NCBI RefSeq assembly: GCF_022049065.2
Contig: NZ_CP095743.1
Span: 449,001-513,000, forward strand
Direction: 5' to 3'
DNA: 64,000 nucleotides
From: Niallia sp. Man26
GTDB lineage: Bacteria > Bacillota > Bacilli > Bacillales > Cytobacillaceae
The translations under genes were made by a program, and so were the position numbers. The notes under the pieces are model-generated. The model searched no databases. It was not told the DNA's origin and was given only the letters and a program-made list of their open reading frames with translations. Numbering within the stretch: the first letter of the stretch is position 1; every line of letters starts with the position of its first letter. Shown in pieces: positions 8,253 to 17,466 of this stretch.

Positions 8253-9641
8253 ATGATATTCATTACAGTAGACAGGTCAAGCCCTATCTCTTTAACGCAG
8301 CAAATTTACGAACAAATCAGAAGTAGCATTCTTGGCAATACCTTAAAAGAAGGACAAAAGCTATTGTCAACAAGAGAGCTTTCAGCAACAATCGGCGTAT
8401 CACGGAACATCGCTATGGAGGCGTATGACCGATTAATAGCGGAGGGTTTTTTAGAAGTTAAGCCAAAGGCAGGCACCTTTGTATCAAAGGGTACAGCGCT
8501 GACTACCATCAAGCATATGGAGCATGAGGGTCCTAAGGACCAAGCCTTTCCTTATGAAAAACCATATATTGATTTTCGCGGCGGGAATCCGGCGACCGAT
8601 TATTTTCCACGGAAAAAGTGGGGCCAGCTCACAAAAGAAGTATGCATCGACTCTCCCCAGCATATATTCGGTTACAGTGATCCTCGCGGAGTGCCAGAGC
8701 TTCGGAATGTACTTGCTCAGTATTTGCGAAAAGCTCGGGGAGTAAAGTGTGATCCAGATCAAATTATCATTACATCAGGTGCGACCCAGGCATTGCGCCT
8801 TATTACTGAAATGATGCTGACTTCTGATGGATTTATCGCCTCAGAGGACCCGGTAGCAGATGAAATGAGGAATATTTTCTCAGTGGCAAAAGCAAAAGTA
8901 TATCCAGTGCCAGTTGATGAAAATGGAATTATTCCTGAGCAATTGCCTGAAGCTGCGCCGGATTTCCTGTTTGTCATTCCTTCCCATCAATTTCCTTTAG
9001 GAGGAATATTGTCTATTCAAAGACGGTTGATGCTGATTGAGTATGCTCGAAGAACAGGCTGTTATATCGTGGAAGATGATTATGACAGTGAATTTACCTA
9101 TGAAGGTGCCCCTGTTCCATCGATGCAGGGTATTGATCAGGAGCGTGTCCTGTATGTTGGTACGTTCAGCAAAATATTATCCCCAGCTTTGCGAATAGGA
9201 TACGTCGTTTTGCCACATCCATTATTGAGAGAGTTTCAACAGCTGAAGTGGTTTAATGACAGGCATACATCGTCAATCGAACAATATGTGCTTGCCCGCT
9301 TTATGAAAGAGGGACATTTTGAGAGGCATATTCGCAAAATGAAAAAAATTTATCAAGAGCGCAGACAGGTGCTGGTTGATGCAATCAATAGCTGCTTTGA
9401 GGATGCCAAAATTATCGGGAAAGCAGCAGGGATGCATTTAGTGGTAGAATTTCCGGGCGTTTATTTCACTGAGGACAAAATGAACAGAATGAAGGAAGAG
9501 GGTGTTTGCATCTATCCAGTCGAGCAATACAGCATGCGTAAAGGAAGTCATGAGCATCTTGCTGTGCTAGGATACGGAGGTGTAGCACCAGAAGAAATAC
9601 GAAAAGGAATCCTTATCTTGAAAAGGGTGCTTTCGTTTTAA
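8253..9641 (+). CDS. MocR/GabR-type regulator: GntR DNA-binding domain fused to PLP aminotransferase
   Basis: A 462-residue protein: GntR winged helix (about 10-75; LTQQIYEQIRSSI, LSTRELSATIGVSRN), then a class I aminotransferase fold (about 110-460). The fold includes EDDYDSEFTYEG and the PLP-lysine segment GTFSKILSP, so a PLP aldimine should form. Such proteins sense an amino acid or amine through PLP and usually regulate a divergent neighbour; here that is the racemase gene 113 bp away, suggesting acidic or D-amino-acid metabolism. The ATG start has GAGGTGG upstream. Confidence 0.85.
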   Translation: MIFITVDRSSPISLTQQIYEQIRSSILGNTLKEGQKLLSTRELSATIGVSRNIAMEAYDRLIAEGFLEVKPKAGTFVSKGTALTTIKHMEHEGPKDQAFPYEKPYIDFRGGNPATDYFPRKKWGQLTKEVCIDSPQHIFGYSDPRGVPELRNVLAQYLRKARGVKCDPDQIIITSGATQALRLITEMMLTSDGFIASEDPVADEMRNIFSVAKAKVYPVPVDENGIIPEQLPEAAPDFLFVIPSHQFPLGGILSIQRRLMLIEYARRTGCYIVEDDYDSEFTYEGAPVPSMQGIDQERVLYVGTFSKILSPALRIGYVVLPHPLLREFQQLKWFNDRHTSSIEQYVLARFMKEGHFERHIRKMKKIYQERRQVLVDAINSCFEDAKIIGKAAGMHLVVEFPGVYFTEDKMNRMKEEGVCIYPVEQYSMRKGSHEHLAVLGYGGVAPEEIRKGILILKRVLSF

Positions 9642-9662
9642 CATCATTTTTTAATGAACCTT

Positions 9663-9689
9663 TATCCTTTTTATGTTATAAAAAGGATA
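9663..9689. repeat. Perfect 12-bp inverted repeat before the PDZ-protease gene
   Basis: TATCCTTTTTAT, 3-nt spacer GTT, then ATAAAAAGGATA. It lies 22 nt after the MocR stop and 40 nt before the protease start. No T run follows on the + strand, so it could be an operator, an mRNA hairpin or a weak terminator for MocR. Confidence 0.6.
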
Positions 9690-9728
9690 GCAGTCATTAG
9701 AAAAGAAAGTAAGGAGTTATATTTTGCG

Positions 9729-10769
9729 ATGAAACAAAAAGGGACAAACAAAAAATTAAAAATAAGCCTATTTATACTCATGGGGATATTGCTAGTATTA
9801 TTCTTTATTCCTACTCCTTATTACTTGAACCAGCCTGGTTCCATTGAATCGCTCGCGGAGAAGGTTACTGTCGAAGATGGAGATAAGACAGAGGCTGGCA
9901 GTTTGAACTTGACGACTGTCTATTCTATTAAGGCAAGTAACCCTTACATACTCCTGTATGGCTTGTTGGCTCCACATACAGAAATTAAAGAAGAAGAAGA
10001 AGTGAAGGGCGATCTTTCGGATCAGGAATATAACTCACTTCTGCTCCACATGATGGACACCTCTAAACAAAATGCGATTATTGCCAGTCTGCATGCTGCA
10101 GGGGAAAAGGTAGAATATCAATATAATGGTGTGTTTGTTGCAGGGGTGCTGGAAACATCAAAAGCAAAATCGGTTATCCATGTTGGCGATATTATCCATA
10201 AAGTAGATGGAAATGAATTCACACAAGCCACCGACTTAATTGCTTATTTAAAAGGCAAAAAAGCTGGAGATAAAGTAGAAATTGAATACACACATAACAA
10301 TAAAGACAAAAAAGCAACAGTGGAAATGATTGTGCTGAATAAACAGACAGGCCAAGTGGGAATAGGGATAAGTACGGAAAATAATATGTCTATTGATCCC
10401 TCTGTTAATGTAAAGATAAACAGCGATAATATAGGCGGTCCGTCAGCAGGTCTGATGTTCTCATTAGAAATTTACAATCAATTAGAAGATGATGATTTAA
10501 CAAAGGGCTATAAAGTAGCCGGTACCGGAACAATGGATGCAGAGGGTAATGTCGGTCAGATTGGCGGCATCAAGCATAAAATTGTCGCTGCACATAAAGC
10601 TGATGTAGACATATTCTTCTATCCAGAGGATAACTATAAAGATGATACGAATGAAAAGGAAATTAAAGAAGAAGTAGCAAAAGAAGGCTATGACGACATT
10701 AAAATCGTGCCAGTCAGCACATTGCAGGATGCAATAGATTATCTGGAGAAGCTCCCAGAAAAAGAATAA
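9729..10769 (+). CDS. Membrane-anchored PDZ/Lon-type serine protease, SepM/YlbL family
   Basis: Layout of about 346 residues: an N-terminal transmembrane anchor (about 11-28, ISLFILMGILLVLFF), a PDZ domain (about 105-190, with GVFVAGVLETSKAKSVIHVGD), and a Lon-type S16 protease domain at the C terminus. The catalytic dyad is visible: Ser239 in GGPSAGLMF and Lys282 in GGIKHKI, 43 residues apart as in Lon. The active domain should face outside the membrane, as for streptococcal SepM, which cleaves a peptide pheromone. The ATG at 9729 follows TAAGGAG by about 11 nt. It is not next to coaD, where B. subtilis ylbL sits, so this is probably a second copy. Confidence 0.85.
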   Translation: MKQKGTNKKLKISLFILMGILLVLFFIPTPYYLNQPGSIESLAEKVTVEDGDKTEAGSLNLTTVYSIKASNPYILLYGLLAPHTEIKEEEEVKGDLSDQEYNSLLLHMMDTSKQNAIIASLHAAGEKVEYQYNGVFVAGVLETSKAKSVIHVGDIIHKVDGNEFTQATDLIAYLKGKKAGDKVEIEYTHNNKDKKATVEMIVLNKQTGQVGIGISTENNMSIDPSVNVKINSDNIGGPSAGLMFSLEIYNQLEDDDLTKGYKVAGTGTMDAEGNVGQIGGIKHKIVAAHKADVDIFFYPEDNYKDDTNEKEIKEEVAKEGYDDIKIVPVSTLQDAIDYLEKLPEKE

Positions 10770-10779
10770 TTCAAGAGTT

Positions 10780-10808
10780 AAGCGGGTGTAACAATGCCCG
10801 CTTTTTTT
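10780..10808 (+). terminator. Terminator after the PDZ-protease gene
   Basis: AGCGGG pairs with CCCGCT around a 10-nt loop, followed by T7. Confidence 0.85.
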
Positions 10809-10942
10809 ATATGCTTTTTTAAAGGGATAAGTTGAGGGAAGCTAGTTTAAAAAGCCAAGATTAGGGAATGTTATGTACATGGATACATAGAACGGAATGT
10901 ATTGCTTCAAGAGATTTTGGAGAATACAAAGGAGGTTTTATC

Positions 10943-11137
10943 ATGAATGATTTTTTAGATGGAATATTTAGTGTATTTTATGGAGTATTTGGTTTTCCGT
11001 TGGCAATAATCTTCATTATTATTGTCGTTGCTGCAGTAATTCAAATCAGAAAGCGCCGCCGCCGAAAAAGAGAAGACTGGTACGGCCAATCACCAGTAGA
11101 GAAATTTGATGAAAATGATAAAGGGAAAAATAAGTAA
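10943..11137 (+). CDS. Small single-span membrane protein, 64 residues
   Basis: One hydrophobic helix (about residues 15-36, GFPLAIIFIIIVVAAVI) is followed by a highly basic stretch (RKRRRRKR) and a charged tail, predicting N-out/C-in topology. The ATG at 10943 sits after a perfect AAAGGAGG, so expression is likely; the longer in-frame extension to 10868 has no ribosome site. I do not recognise the family. It forms its own unit after the protease terminator, directly before a non-coding repeat that supplies its terminator. Confidence 0.7.
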   Translation: MNDFLDGIFSVFYGVFGFPLAIIFIIIVVAAVIQIRKRRRRKREDWYGQSPVEKFDENDKGKNK

Positions 11138-11385
11138 GGTTGGGACATAAGTGTGTAAAACCGTGTGAAAACCGAACTATTTAATTGTTTTTTTTGATTA
11201 AATAGTTCGGTTTTTGTTTTTTTAGTTTAAATACAATAATTAAAAAATCATAGTGGAATGGAGCGGCGGACACTCGGGACACCTGCGGGAAATAGAGGAA
11301 AGGATGAGACCCCGCAGGCGAAGACGAGGAGGCTCATCTTCCTCCCCGCGGAAAGCGAGTGGCTGGAGCGCAATGAAACGAACTG
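11138..11385 (+). repeat. Dispersed non-coding repeat of Bacillaceae type (composite palindromic element)
   Basis: It starts with GGTTGGGACATAA, continues with an 18-bp perfect hairpin (11168-11214), then a GC-rich block (11255-11385) unlike its AT-rich surroundings. That block has nested inverted pairs: CCTGCGGG/CCCGCAGG, GATGAG/CTCATC and CACTCG/CGAGTG, starting GGAATGGAGCG and ending near GGAGCGCAATG. I recall similar intergenic elements repeated many times in Bacillus genomes; only one copy is in this window. There is no coding frame. Confidence 0.7.
11168..11221 (+). terminator. Strong hairpin terminator at the start of the dispersed repeat
   Basis: AAAACCGAACTATTTAAT pairs perfectly over 18 bp with its complement at 11197-11214, and is followed by T-rich sequence. 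It serves the small membrane protein gene. Confidence 0.85.
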
Positions 11386-11794
11386 ATTTTAAAGCCATAA
11401 TCTATTTAGTCACAAGCTTCATTTTTTAAATTTAGATGTAATTTATTATTCGTTTTTAAATAGGTTATCTTTTCTTTCATCTCAACATCTATATGCTGTT
11501 AACCGTAAAAGGAGAAAGGGTATATAGGCACTAGAGGAAGGCTCGCTTATTTTAGTAAGCTATTGTTATAGAAACAGCCCTTTTAGTAAATGTTTTGTAA
11601 CATAAATGAACAATTGCCGAAATGTACGGATGGAACGTCTTTGCTACAATAAAGAGAAGTATGGACTTATAGTTATGAATGCTGTCTTATTTGCATAATA
11701 TTACAGTTGAATAGATACAAAGATATCGGGACTAAATGATTATGAGGATGAGGAAAAAGGTCATCATCATTCCAAAGATTAACAGGGGGAAGTT
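11386..11794 (+). other. Non-coding leader before the TPR protein gene
   Basis: About 410 bp of AT-rich sequence without a convincing gene. A possible -10 (TACAAT near 11645) has no good -35. A 20-codon frame (11736-11798) ends overlapping the TPR start but has no clear ribosome site. The TPR gene itself has AGGGGGAA just upstream of its ATG. Confidence 0.5.
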
Positions 11795-14533
11795 ATGACA
11801 TTAGAAAAGAAGTTAATTAATAAAACCTATTATGAAAGTTTTACCGTCGATCGGGAAGAGCCGCCAATCGAAGTGCTCGGCCAATTATATATCGCAGAGC
11901 AAAGAAAAAACGTTCCGGATTTAACGTCAATCCGATATGCACAGGGAGAGCTGTACTTCCACGTACATGATTATGAATCAGCAATATTCAAGTGGGAAAA
12001 TATCTCAAATGAGCTCGAACCATGGGCGAAGAAAAACTTGGCTGACGCTTATATGGAATTAGGAGAGTTATCGACAGCAGAAAGTATTTATAAAGCTGTG
12101 TTAACTGATTCTGAACTATTAAGCACAGAGATTTCGATGCAGCTTTTTGCGTTATATATCGAAAAAGGCAATCATGATATGGCGCATCACACTATTAAAA
12201 GCTTGCTTGCAACAAACCCTGACTATGCCAACATGACACTTTTGGCGAAAACTTATTTTGAAGAACATGAAGCATGGGGAGATGCAATTGAACTAGCTGT
12301 TAATGAAGGAGAAAGAACGAATTCATTAAAATGGTATGAAGCATTGATTCAATATGCAAAAATCGGCGTTATTGCAGAGTACGAGCCAAACTATTTTAGG
12401 CAAAGCATCAGAAGTGTTGCCGAGCTGGATCAAAAACTGTTTGAGCAATTAAGTGTAGCATTCTGGGAAAATTATCGAAATAGTCCTTTTTACTTGGCAT
12501 GGTTGTGGGACTACAACCAGTTGTTTCAACAGCTTCAATGGGAGAAAGAAGAAGAGTGGACAGAGCTTCCTAGTATGCTTGAAGACTCTTATTTGCATTT
12601 GATTAGCTCTGTTTATCCAATTAAGGAAGTCAGAGGACTTATTCCAGATATATTGAGCAATTTATTGGTAACAGCTAATAATCAGGATAGCATAATTGCG
12701 GCATCTGCTGTGCTTGCATGGAATGATATGTTCCCTGGTACAATTGAGGCGGAGTTTATCAACAGCGCAGAGCATTTAATTAATACTGCAGAGGCTGTTG
12801 TTGACTTGGCAGATATCATGCAATTGCTTCAGTCTATTACAGATTGGGCGGAGAATAATGATATCATCATCGACAAGAAATTCTCACAAAGAGTAGTGGA
12901 ACAGATTCCTGCTGAAAGCCGTCAGCTTCTAATTATCGGTTCACCTGGAAGCGGCGTAAATTCTTGCATTAATGAACTTGTTGGGGAAACATTATTGTCA
13001 GAAGGCACAAATAGCCTTATCTCCATCCATGATCATGACTATTTAGAGATGGAGGAACTGACTGAAGAAGGAATCCGCCCTATTGATACATTAAACGATT
13101 TTTATGAAGAACAGCTTTCAAAAGATAGACATGGAGAGGAAACCCGCATCTTCCATTTATATACTCCATCCCATCTTTTGCATGAGAATAATTGGGCAAT
13201 AACAACACTTCCTTTCCCTCATCAGGAGAGGTATGCAGATTACGCTTTACTGGCAGACAGCCTTCTTTTTGTCATTAATGAAAGATCGCTATTTCAGTCA
13301 AGTGATTATGAGAGACTGCTTGAATGGAAGGAAAAGGCTCCTCATTTAACGGTGCAGTTCTTAATCTACGCAGATGAAGCAGAAAACGAGAAAGTGGCAG
13401 CAAAAAGACTGCAAAAGGCAACAGCAGCAATTGATCAATATTTTCCAAACAGTGCTGTTTTCCTTTATTCAAAGGAAAATGACCGCAGTGTGCAGCTAAA
13501 TGATATCAGCAGTTTTTACAGAAGACATTTTGCAGAAAGAAATATAGCAGAAGAGCGGACAACAAAAAGCATTGCCATCATTCAGGATTTATTATCTAAT
13601 CTATTTGATAAGCGCTTGGAGATGGAAGAAAGTCTTTATACGACACTTCGTATGTACGAAGAAATAGTCAGCAAGCTGTCTGGTGCAAATAATCAGCTGG
13701 CAGATATGGAATCAGAAAAAACTCGTATTATCGTAAATGCTTTTGATGAAATAAAAGAAAGCACAACACAGGAAATCCTTGAGGAAATTCCGAAGATTTT
13801 ACGGAATTGCAAAAACTTCATTAAGGAAGACAGCGACTTTGGTAAGATTCATGTTGAGCTTAATGACAGAATGAATAGTGAGATTGACCAATATGTTCAT
13901 AACGCATTGCTGCCAAAAGTATATGGCAAGATAAATGAATGGATTAAGCTGTCACAGGAACAATTGGAGGAAAGCCAAAACTTCTTAAATGAATTATGTG
14001 AAGGCTTTAATGGATTGTATGAGGAAAATCAATTGACACTCAGCTGTGATTTCTCCATATTAGATGATTGGAGAAGAGATGCACGCAGGCTGACTGGCGG
14101 CATTAAGCTTGATAAAGCTAATATTTTGCTTCGTCTTAAGCCTTCCCAAGTATTGCTTAAGAGTGCAGGGAAGCTGCTTGGCAGCATACCGCAAAACAAA
14201 AAAATGCTTTATACAAGATATCAGAAATATATTGAAACAGAGGATTTCACGGAAGTTGCTAACAATATTGCAGATGCATTCCTTCAGCAGTTTGACTTCT
14301 ATGAGAAGGGATTAGCAGGGGATATTCATATCTTCTTCAGCAATCCATATGATGTGCTGCAAAAGACAATGGAAGAAAAAACTGTCGACATTCAAGAGTA
14401 TCAAGACTTGCTGGAAAGACTAAAGAATAATCCGGAAATGTTCCACGATCCGCTTCGTTTATTCGAACTTCGTCTGCTTCAGTACGACTGGCTCACTAGT
14501 CCAGGAAAGCTGTCTTACAGTAAACATCTATAA
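11795..14533 (+). CDS. Large TPR protein with a degenerate P-loop GTPase-like central region
   Basis: A 912-residue cytoplasmic protein that I cannot name. Residues about 30-230 carry TPR-like helical repeats (SIRYAQGELYFHVHDYESAI, NLADAYMELGELSTAESIYK, ALYIEKGNHDMAHHTIKSL). At about 376-395 LLIIGSPGSGVNSCIN looks like a P loop after a beta strand, but the GK[ST] signature is replaced by GVN. Further on LPFPHQERYADYALLADSLLFVINERS and VQFLIYADEAENEK fall where dynamin/Era-like GTPases have switch/G3 and N/TKxD, again without key residues. Residues about 600-912 are predicted long charged helices, as in dynamin-like stalks. I infer a pseudo-GTPase scaffold of dynamin-like shape. It is a single gene with a 657-bp upstream gap and a strong terminator. 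Confidence 0.6.
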   Translation: MTLEKKLINKTYYESFTVDREEPPIEVLGQLYIAEQRKNVPDLTSIRYAQGELYFHVHDYESAIFKWENISNELEPWAKKNLADAYMELGELSTAESIYKAVLTDSELLSTEISMQLFALYIEKGNHDMAHHTIKSLLATNPDYANMTLLAKTYFEEHEAWGDAIELAVNEGERTNSLKWYEALIQYAKIGVIAEYEPNYFRQSIRSVAELDQKLFEQLSVAFWENYRNSPFYLAWLWDYNQLFQQLQWEKEEEWTELPSMLEDSYLHLISSVYPIKEVRGLIPDILSNLLVTANNQDSIIAASAVLAWNDMFPGTIEAEFINSAEHLINTAEAVVDLADIMQLLQSITDWAENNDIIIDKKFSQRVVEQIPAESRQLLIIGSPGSGVNSCINELVGETLLSEGTNSLISIHDHDYLEMEELTEEGIRPIDTLNDFYEEQLSKDRHGEETRIFHLYTPSHLLHENNWAITTLPFPHQERYADYALLADSLLFVINERSLFQSSDYERLLEWKEKAPHLTVQFLIYADEAENEKVAAKRLQKATAAIDQYFPNSAVFLYSKENDRSVQLNDISSFYRRHFAERNIAEERTTKSIAIIQDLLSNLFDKRLEMEESLYTTLRMYEEIVSKLSGANNQLADMESEKTRIIVNAFDEIKESTTQEILEEIPKILRNCKNFIKEDSDFGKIHVELNDRMNSEIDQYVHNALLPKVYGKINEWIKLSQEQLEESQNFLNELCEGFNGLYEENQLTLSCDFSILDDWRRDARRLTGGIKLDKANILLRLKPSQVLLKSAGKLLGSIPQNKKMLYTRYQKYIETEDFTEVANNIADAFLQQFDFYEKGLAGDIHIFFSNPYDVLQKTMEEKTVDIQEYQDLLERLKNNPEMFHDPLRLFELRLLQYDWLTSPGKLSYSKHL

Positions 14534-14535
14534 TA

Positions 14536-14573
14536 AAAAAAACACAGCACGCATTGCGTGCTGTGTTTTTTTA
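14536..14573. terminator. Bidirectional terminator between TPR gene and glnS
   Basis: AAACACAGCACGC / GCGTGCTGTGTTT with an ATT loop, an A run on the left and T7 on the right, between convergent genes. Confidence 0.9.
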
Positions 14574-14575
14574 TT

Positions 14576-16228
14576 TTACAGCTTAAAGGAGCTCTTTAAT
14601 GAAACAATTCGGTTAAATACAGGTTTTTCAGATGTTGTATATTTCGGATCTGCACTGAAATATCCATGTCTGAAAAATTGATATTTATCGTATGCTTGTA
14701 CATCCTTCATATTTGGTTCAATGAAGCCTTGGACAATTTCAAGAGACTTCTCGTTAACATAGTCAAGGAAGGTTTCTCCTTCTGCCATTTCCTCCGCTTC
14801 TTCGTCTAAAATAAGCGGCTCATACAGGCGGAACTCAGCAGGGATGGCATTCGTCGCTTCCACCCAGTGCAATGTTCCTTTTACTTTTCTGCCTGTAAAT
14901 CCAGATCCGCTTTTTGTTTCTTGATCATACGTACAGCGAAGCTCGATAACATTTCCTTCTTCATCCTTGATTACTTCCTCGCATTTAATGAAGTAAGCGT
15001 GTTTTAAGCGAACTTCGTTACCAGGGAATAGACGGAAATATTTCTTTGGAGGGTTTTCCATGAAATCTTCCTGTTCGATATAAATCTCACGAGAGAATGG
15101 AATTTGACGTGTTCCCATCTCTGGATTCTCTGGATTAATTTCTGCCTCCAGCATTTCAACTTGCCCTTCAGGATAGTTGGTAATAACTACTTTCAATGGG
15201 TTAAGTACGCCCATTGTACGAGGCGCTTTCAATTTCAAGTCTTCACGTACAAAGTGGTCCAGCATTGCTGAATCAACTGCACCAGAACCTTTTGAAATAC
15301 CAAGCTCTTTACTGAATTCTTTAATCGCTTCAGGTGTTACGCCTCTTCTTCTCAAGCCGGAGATTGTCGGCATGCGAGGATCATCCCAGCCGTCTACGTA
15401 TTTTTCATCCACTAAAAGCTTCAGCTTTCTTTTACTCATTACCGTATTCGTAATGTTTAAGCGGCCGAATTCAATTTGTTGCGGCGTGCTGTCCATTTCA
15501 CATTCTCTAATAACCCAATCATACAGCGGACGTTGATCCTCAAACTCTGTTGTACACAATGAGTGTGTTACACCTTCAATAGCGTCCTCTAAAGGATGGG
15601 CAAAGCTGTACATAGGGTAAATGCACCACTTGTCACCTGTATTATGGTGTGAAGCATGTGAAATACGGTAGATTACTGGGTCACGTAAATTGATATTTGG
15701 AGAAGCCATATCAATTTTTGCACGCAGAACTTTTTCTCCATTGCCAAACTTACCATCTCTCATAGCTTGGAATAGCTCTAAGTTTTCTTCTACTGAGCGG
15801 TCCCTATGCGGGCTGTTTTTTCCTGGCTCTGTCAATGTTCCTCTATACTCACGAATTTGGTCTGCATTTAAATCATCTACATAAGCAAGACCTTTTTTAA
15901 TCAGTAGGATGGCACGGTTGTACATCTCCTCGAAATAATCAGATGCAAAAAACAAGTTATCCCATTTGTAACCAAGCCATTCTACATCTTCCTTAATTGC
16001 ATTTACATATTCAATATCTTCCTTCAAAGGGTTTGTGTCATCAAAGCGCAAGTTTGTTTTCCCTTTAAATTCATCTGCCAGTCCAAAATTAATGAAGATT
16101 GACTTGGCATGACCGATATGCAAATAGCCGTTCGGCTCTGGAGGGAAACGAGTGATGACAGTATCGTGTTTGCCTGTCTCCAAATCTTCCTTCATGATAT
16201 TTTTAATAAAGTTTGAATTGTTCTCCAC
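14576..16228 (-). CDS. glnS: Glutaminyl-tRNA synthetase
   Basis: Charges tRNA-Gln directly with glutamine. 550 residues (E. coli GlnRS has 554). Class I signatures: HIGH at 37-40 ([12 protein letters not shown], the GlnRS-type PPEPNG), VMSKRKL as the KMSKS loop, and the Gln/Glu-RS segment [17 protein letters not shown]. It is followed by the beta-barrel anticodon-binding domains. The ATG lies downstream of AAAGGTGG. It is unusual because most Bacillaceae make Gln-tRNA by GatCAB transamidation of Glu-tRNA-Gln. No YqeY fusion is present. Identity is certain; origin is open. Confidence 0.97.
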   Translation of the reverse strand: MENNSNFIKNIMKEDLETGKHDTVITRFPPEPNGYLHIGHAKSIFINFGLADEFKGKTNLRFDDTNPLKEDIEYVNAIKEDVEWLGYKWDNLFFASDYFEEMYNRAILLIKKGLAYVDDLNADQIREYRGTLTEPGKNSPHRDRSVEENLELFQAMRDGKFGNGEKVLRAKIDMASPNINLRDPVIYRISHASHHNTGDKWCIYPMYSFAHPLEDAIEGVTHSLCTTEFEDQRPLYDWVIRECEMDSTPQQIEFGRLNITNTVMSKRKLKLLVDEKYVDGWDDPRMPTISGLRRRGVTPEAIKEFSKELGISKGSGAVDSAMLDHFVREDLKLKAPRTMGVLNPLKVVITNYPEGQVEMLEAEINPENPEMGTRQIPFSREIYIEQEDFMENPPKKYFRLFPGNEVRLKHAYFIKCEEVIKDEEGNVIELRCTYDQETKSGSGFTGRKVKGTLHWVEATNAIPAEFRLYEPLILDEEAEEMAEGETFLDYVNEKSLEIVQGFIEPNMKDVQAYDKYQFFRHGYFSADPKYTTSEKPVFNRIVSLKSSFKL

Positions 16229-16260
16229 TATATGGCCACCTTTCTTTTATGTATAAAGAT

Positions 16261-16292
16261 AAATGTGCTAAGTTTTACCATTTAGCACATTT
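16261..16292. promoter_or_regulatory. Hairpin between azlCD and glnS
   Basis: AAATGTGCTAA pairs perfectly with TTAGCACATTT over a 10-nt loop. It lies 33 nt upstream of glnS and about 136 nt past azlD on the same strand, so it may end azlCD transcription or be a glnS leader hairpin. The following sequence is only weakly T-rich, and no T-box motif was seen. Confidence 0.5.
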
Positions 16293-16427
16293 TGCAGAAA
16301 TGATACAGCAAAAAGATTTCTTCTTTTAATTATATCAATAATATATCCAAATTTTTATTATAAACTTCCTAGTTAAGAAACGAAAGTCCTAGAATTGTTC
16401 TTTTTAGGTGGAAAATAGAAGTTTCTG

Positions 16428-16745
16428 TTAAAAAAAGAACCGGATAGCAGCCATCAAGAACACACCTGCAAGCACTGTAGTAAGCAAGCTTTTCGTAAAT
16501 AATGCTATCAGAAGTGTTGGAATGGAAGCAGCCAATACAGTCCAGTCTACATGTAATCCACCACTGGAAGAGGATAAAAGATTTTCTACAATTAAACCTG
16601 TGAAAATACAAACTGGCAAATAGGAAAGCCATTTTTCCACAGGCTCAGGAACAGTGAAATTCCTTACGAGTATAAATGGCAAAACTCTCGGAATGATTGT
16701 TACTACCATGCAGGCAAGCAAAAGCAGGAGATATTCACTTGTCAT
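16428..16745 (-). CDS. azlD: AzlD-family branched-chain amino acid exporter subunit
   Basis: A 105-residue membrane protein with about four hydrophobic segments, typical AzlD length, and a conserved N-terminal part (VTIIPRVLPFILV) of the family. It pairs with AzlC to export branched-chain amino acids or their analogues; AzlCD was identified in B. subtilis through 4-azaleucine resistance. It overlaps the end of azlC by 11 nt, so the two are translationally coupled. The operon is divergent from an XRE-cupin regulator. Confidence 0.9.
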   Translation of the reverse strand: MTSEYLLLLLACMVVTIIPRVLPFILVRNFTVPEPVEKWLSYLPVCIFTGLIVENLLSSSSGGLHVDWTVLAASIPTLLIALFTKSLLTTVLAGVFLMAAIRFFF

Positions 16746-17466
16746 TATTTGTCACCACCCCAACTGTTGCTGTTATAATTGTTGCTACGATGACGGCAAG
16801 ACTGCTCGACATAACTGCTGACAGGAGCACCATTAACACTACCATTACTATTATCAGAAATAGATAGTGCCTTAGTTTGGAAGCCTGAACTGTTTGAAGC
16901 TGAAGAATCAGCAAGGCAATAAACATAGCAGTCAAGGCATAATCAAGTCCAAAAATCTCAGGATCAGGGAACCATTTGCCTGCATATGCGCCGACAGTAC
17001 AGGAAATAATCCAAACTGTATAGGCTGTAATATTTAGACCATTCATCCACCGGTCTGTTATCGGGATATTTTTAGCAATCTTTGTAATGGCAACACCAAA
17101 GGACTCATCTGTTACAAGACTGCCAATACCGATGTTTTTCAATAAAGAATATTGTGTAAATTTAGGTGCTAATGCAGAGCTGAGCAGTAAATGTCTTAAG
17201 TTAACAATAAACGTTGTCAGCACAATCGCACCAGTTGGACTGCCTGCAGCAATCATCGCACAGATAATAAACTGCGCCGAACCAGCATAAACAAGCAGAG
17301 ACATGAAAAATACAGCCGCTATGCTTAAACCGGAAGAGACACCAACCACACCCATCGCTAAGCCAATACTAATATATCCCAGCAATGTGGGAATGCAGTC
17401 CTTTACCCCATCTAAAAAGGAAAAGGAGTTTGCTTCCTTCTCTACGTAAACTTTTGAAGATTCCAG
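16735..17466 (-). CDS. azlC: AzlC-family branched-chain amino acid exporter, non-canonical start codon
   Basis: Polytopic membrane protein of about 243 residues. The core (LGYISIGLAMGVVGVSSG, LVYAGSAQFI, NLRHLLLSSAL, TDESFGV) matches AzlC. The first ATG/GTG/TTG in frame is TTG at 17385, which would cut off a typical family N terminus (FLDGVKDCIPTLLGY) and has no ribosome site. The frame stays open upstream to a strong GGAGG at 17475-17479; 8 nt further is CTG (17466), with an ATC just before it (17469). I therefore place the start at CTG 17466. No in-frame ATG, GTG or TTG exists between the Shine-Dalgarno and 17385. A sequencing error is possible. Confidence 0.8.
   Translation of the reverse strand: MESSKVYVEKEANSFSFLDGVKDCIPTLLGYISIGLAMGVVGVSSGLSIAAVFFMSLLVYAGSAQFIICAMIAAGSPTGAIVLTTFIVNLRHLLLSSALAPKFTQYSLLKNIGIGSLVTDESFGVAITKIAKNIPITDRWMNGLNITAYTVWIISCTVGAYAGKWFPDPEIFGLDYALTAMFIALLILQLQTVQASKLRHYLFLIIVMVVLMVLLSAVMSSSLAVIVATIITATVGVVTNNDK

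Noticed and set aside
11736..11798. 20-codon frame ending over the TPR gene start (ATGA)
   Set aside because: No convincing ribosome site and a Lys/Ile-rich composition expected by chance; kept only as a remark in the leader.
16229..16427. T-box leader before glnS
   Set aside because: No AGGGTGGNACCGCG-type motif; only a single hairpin is present.
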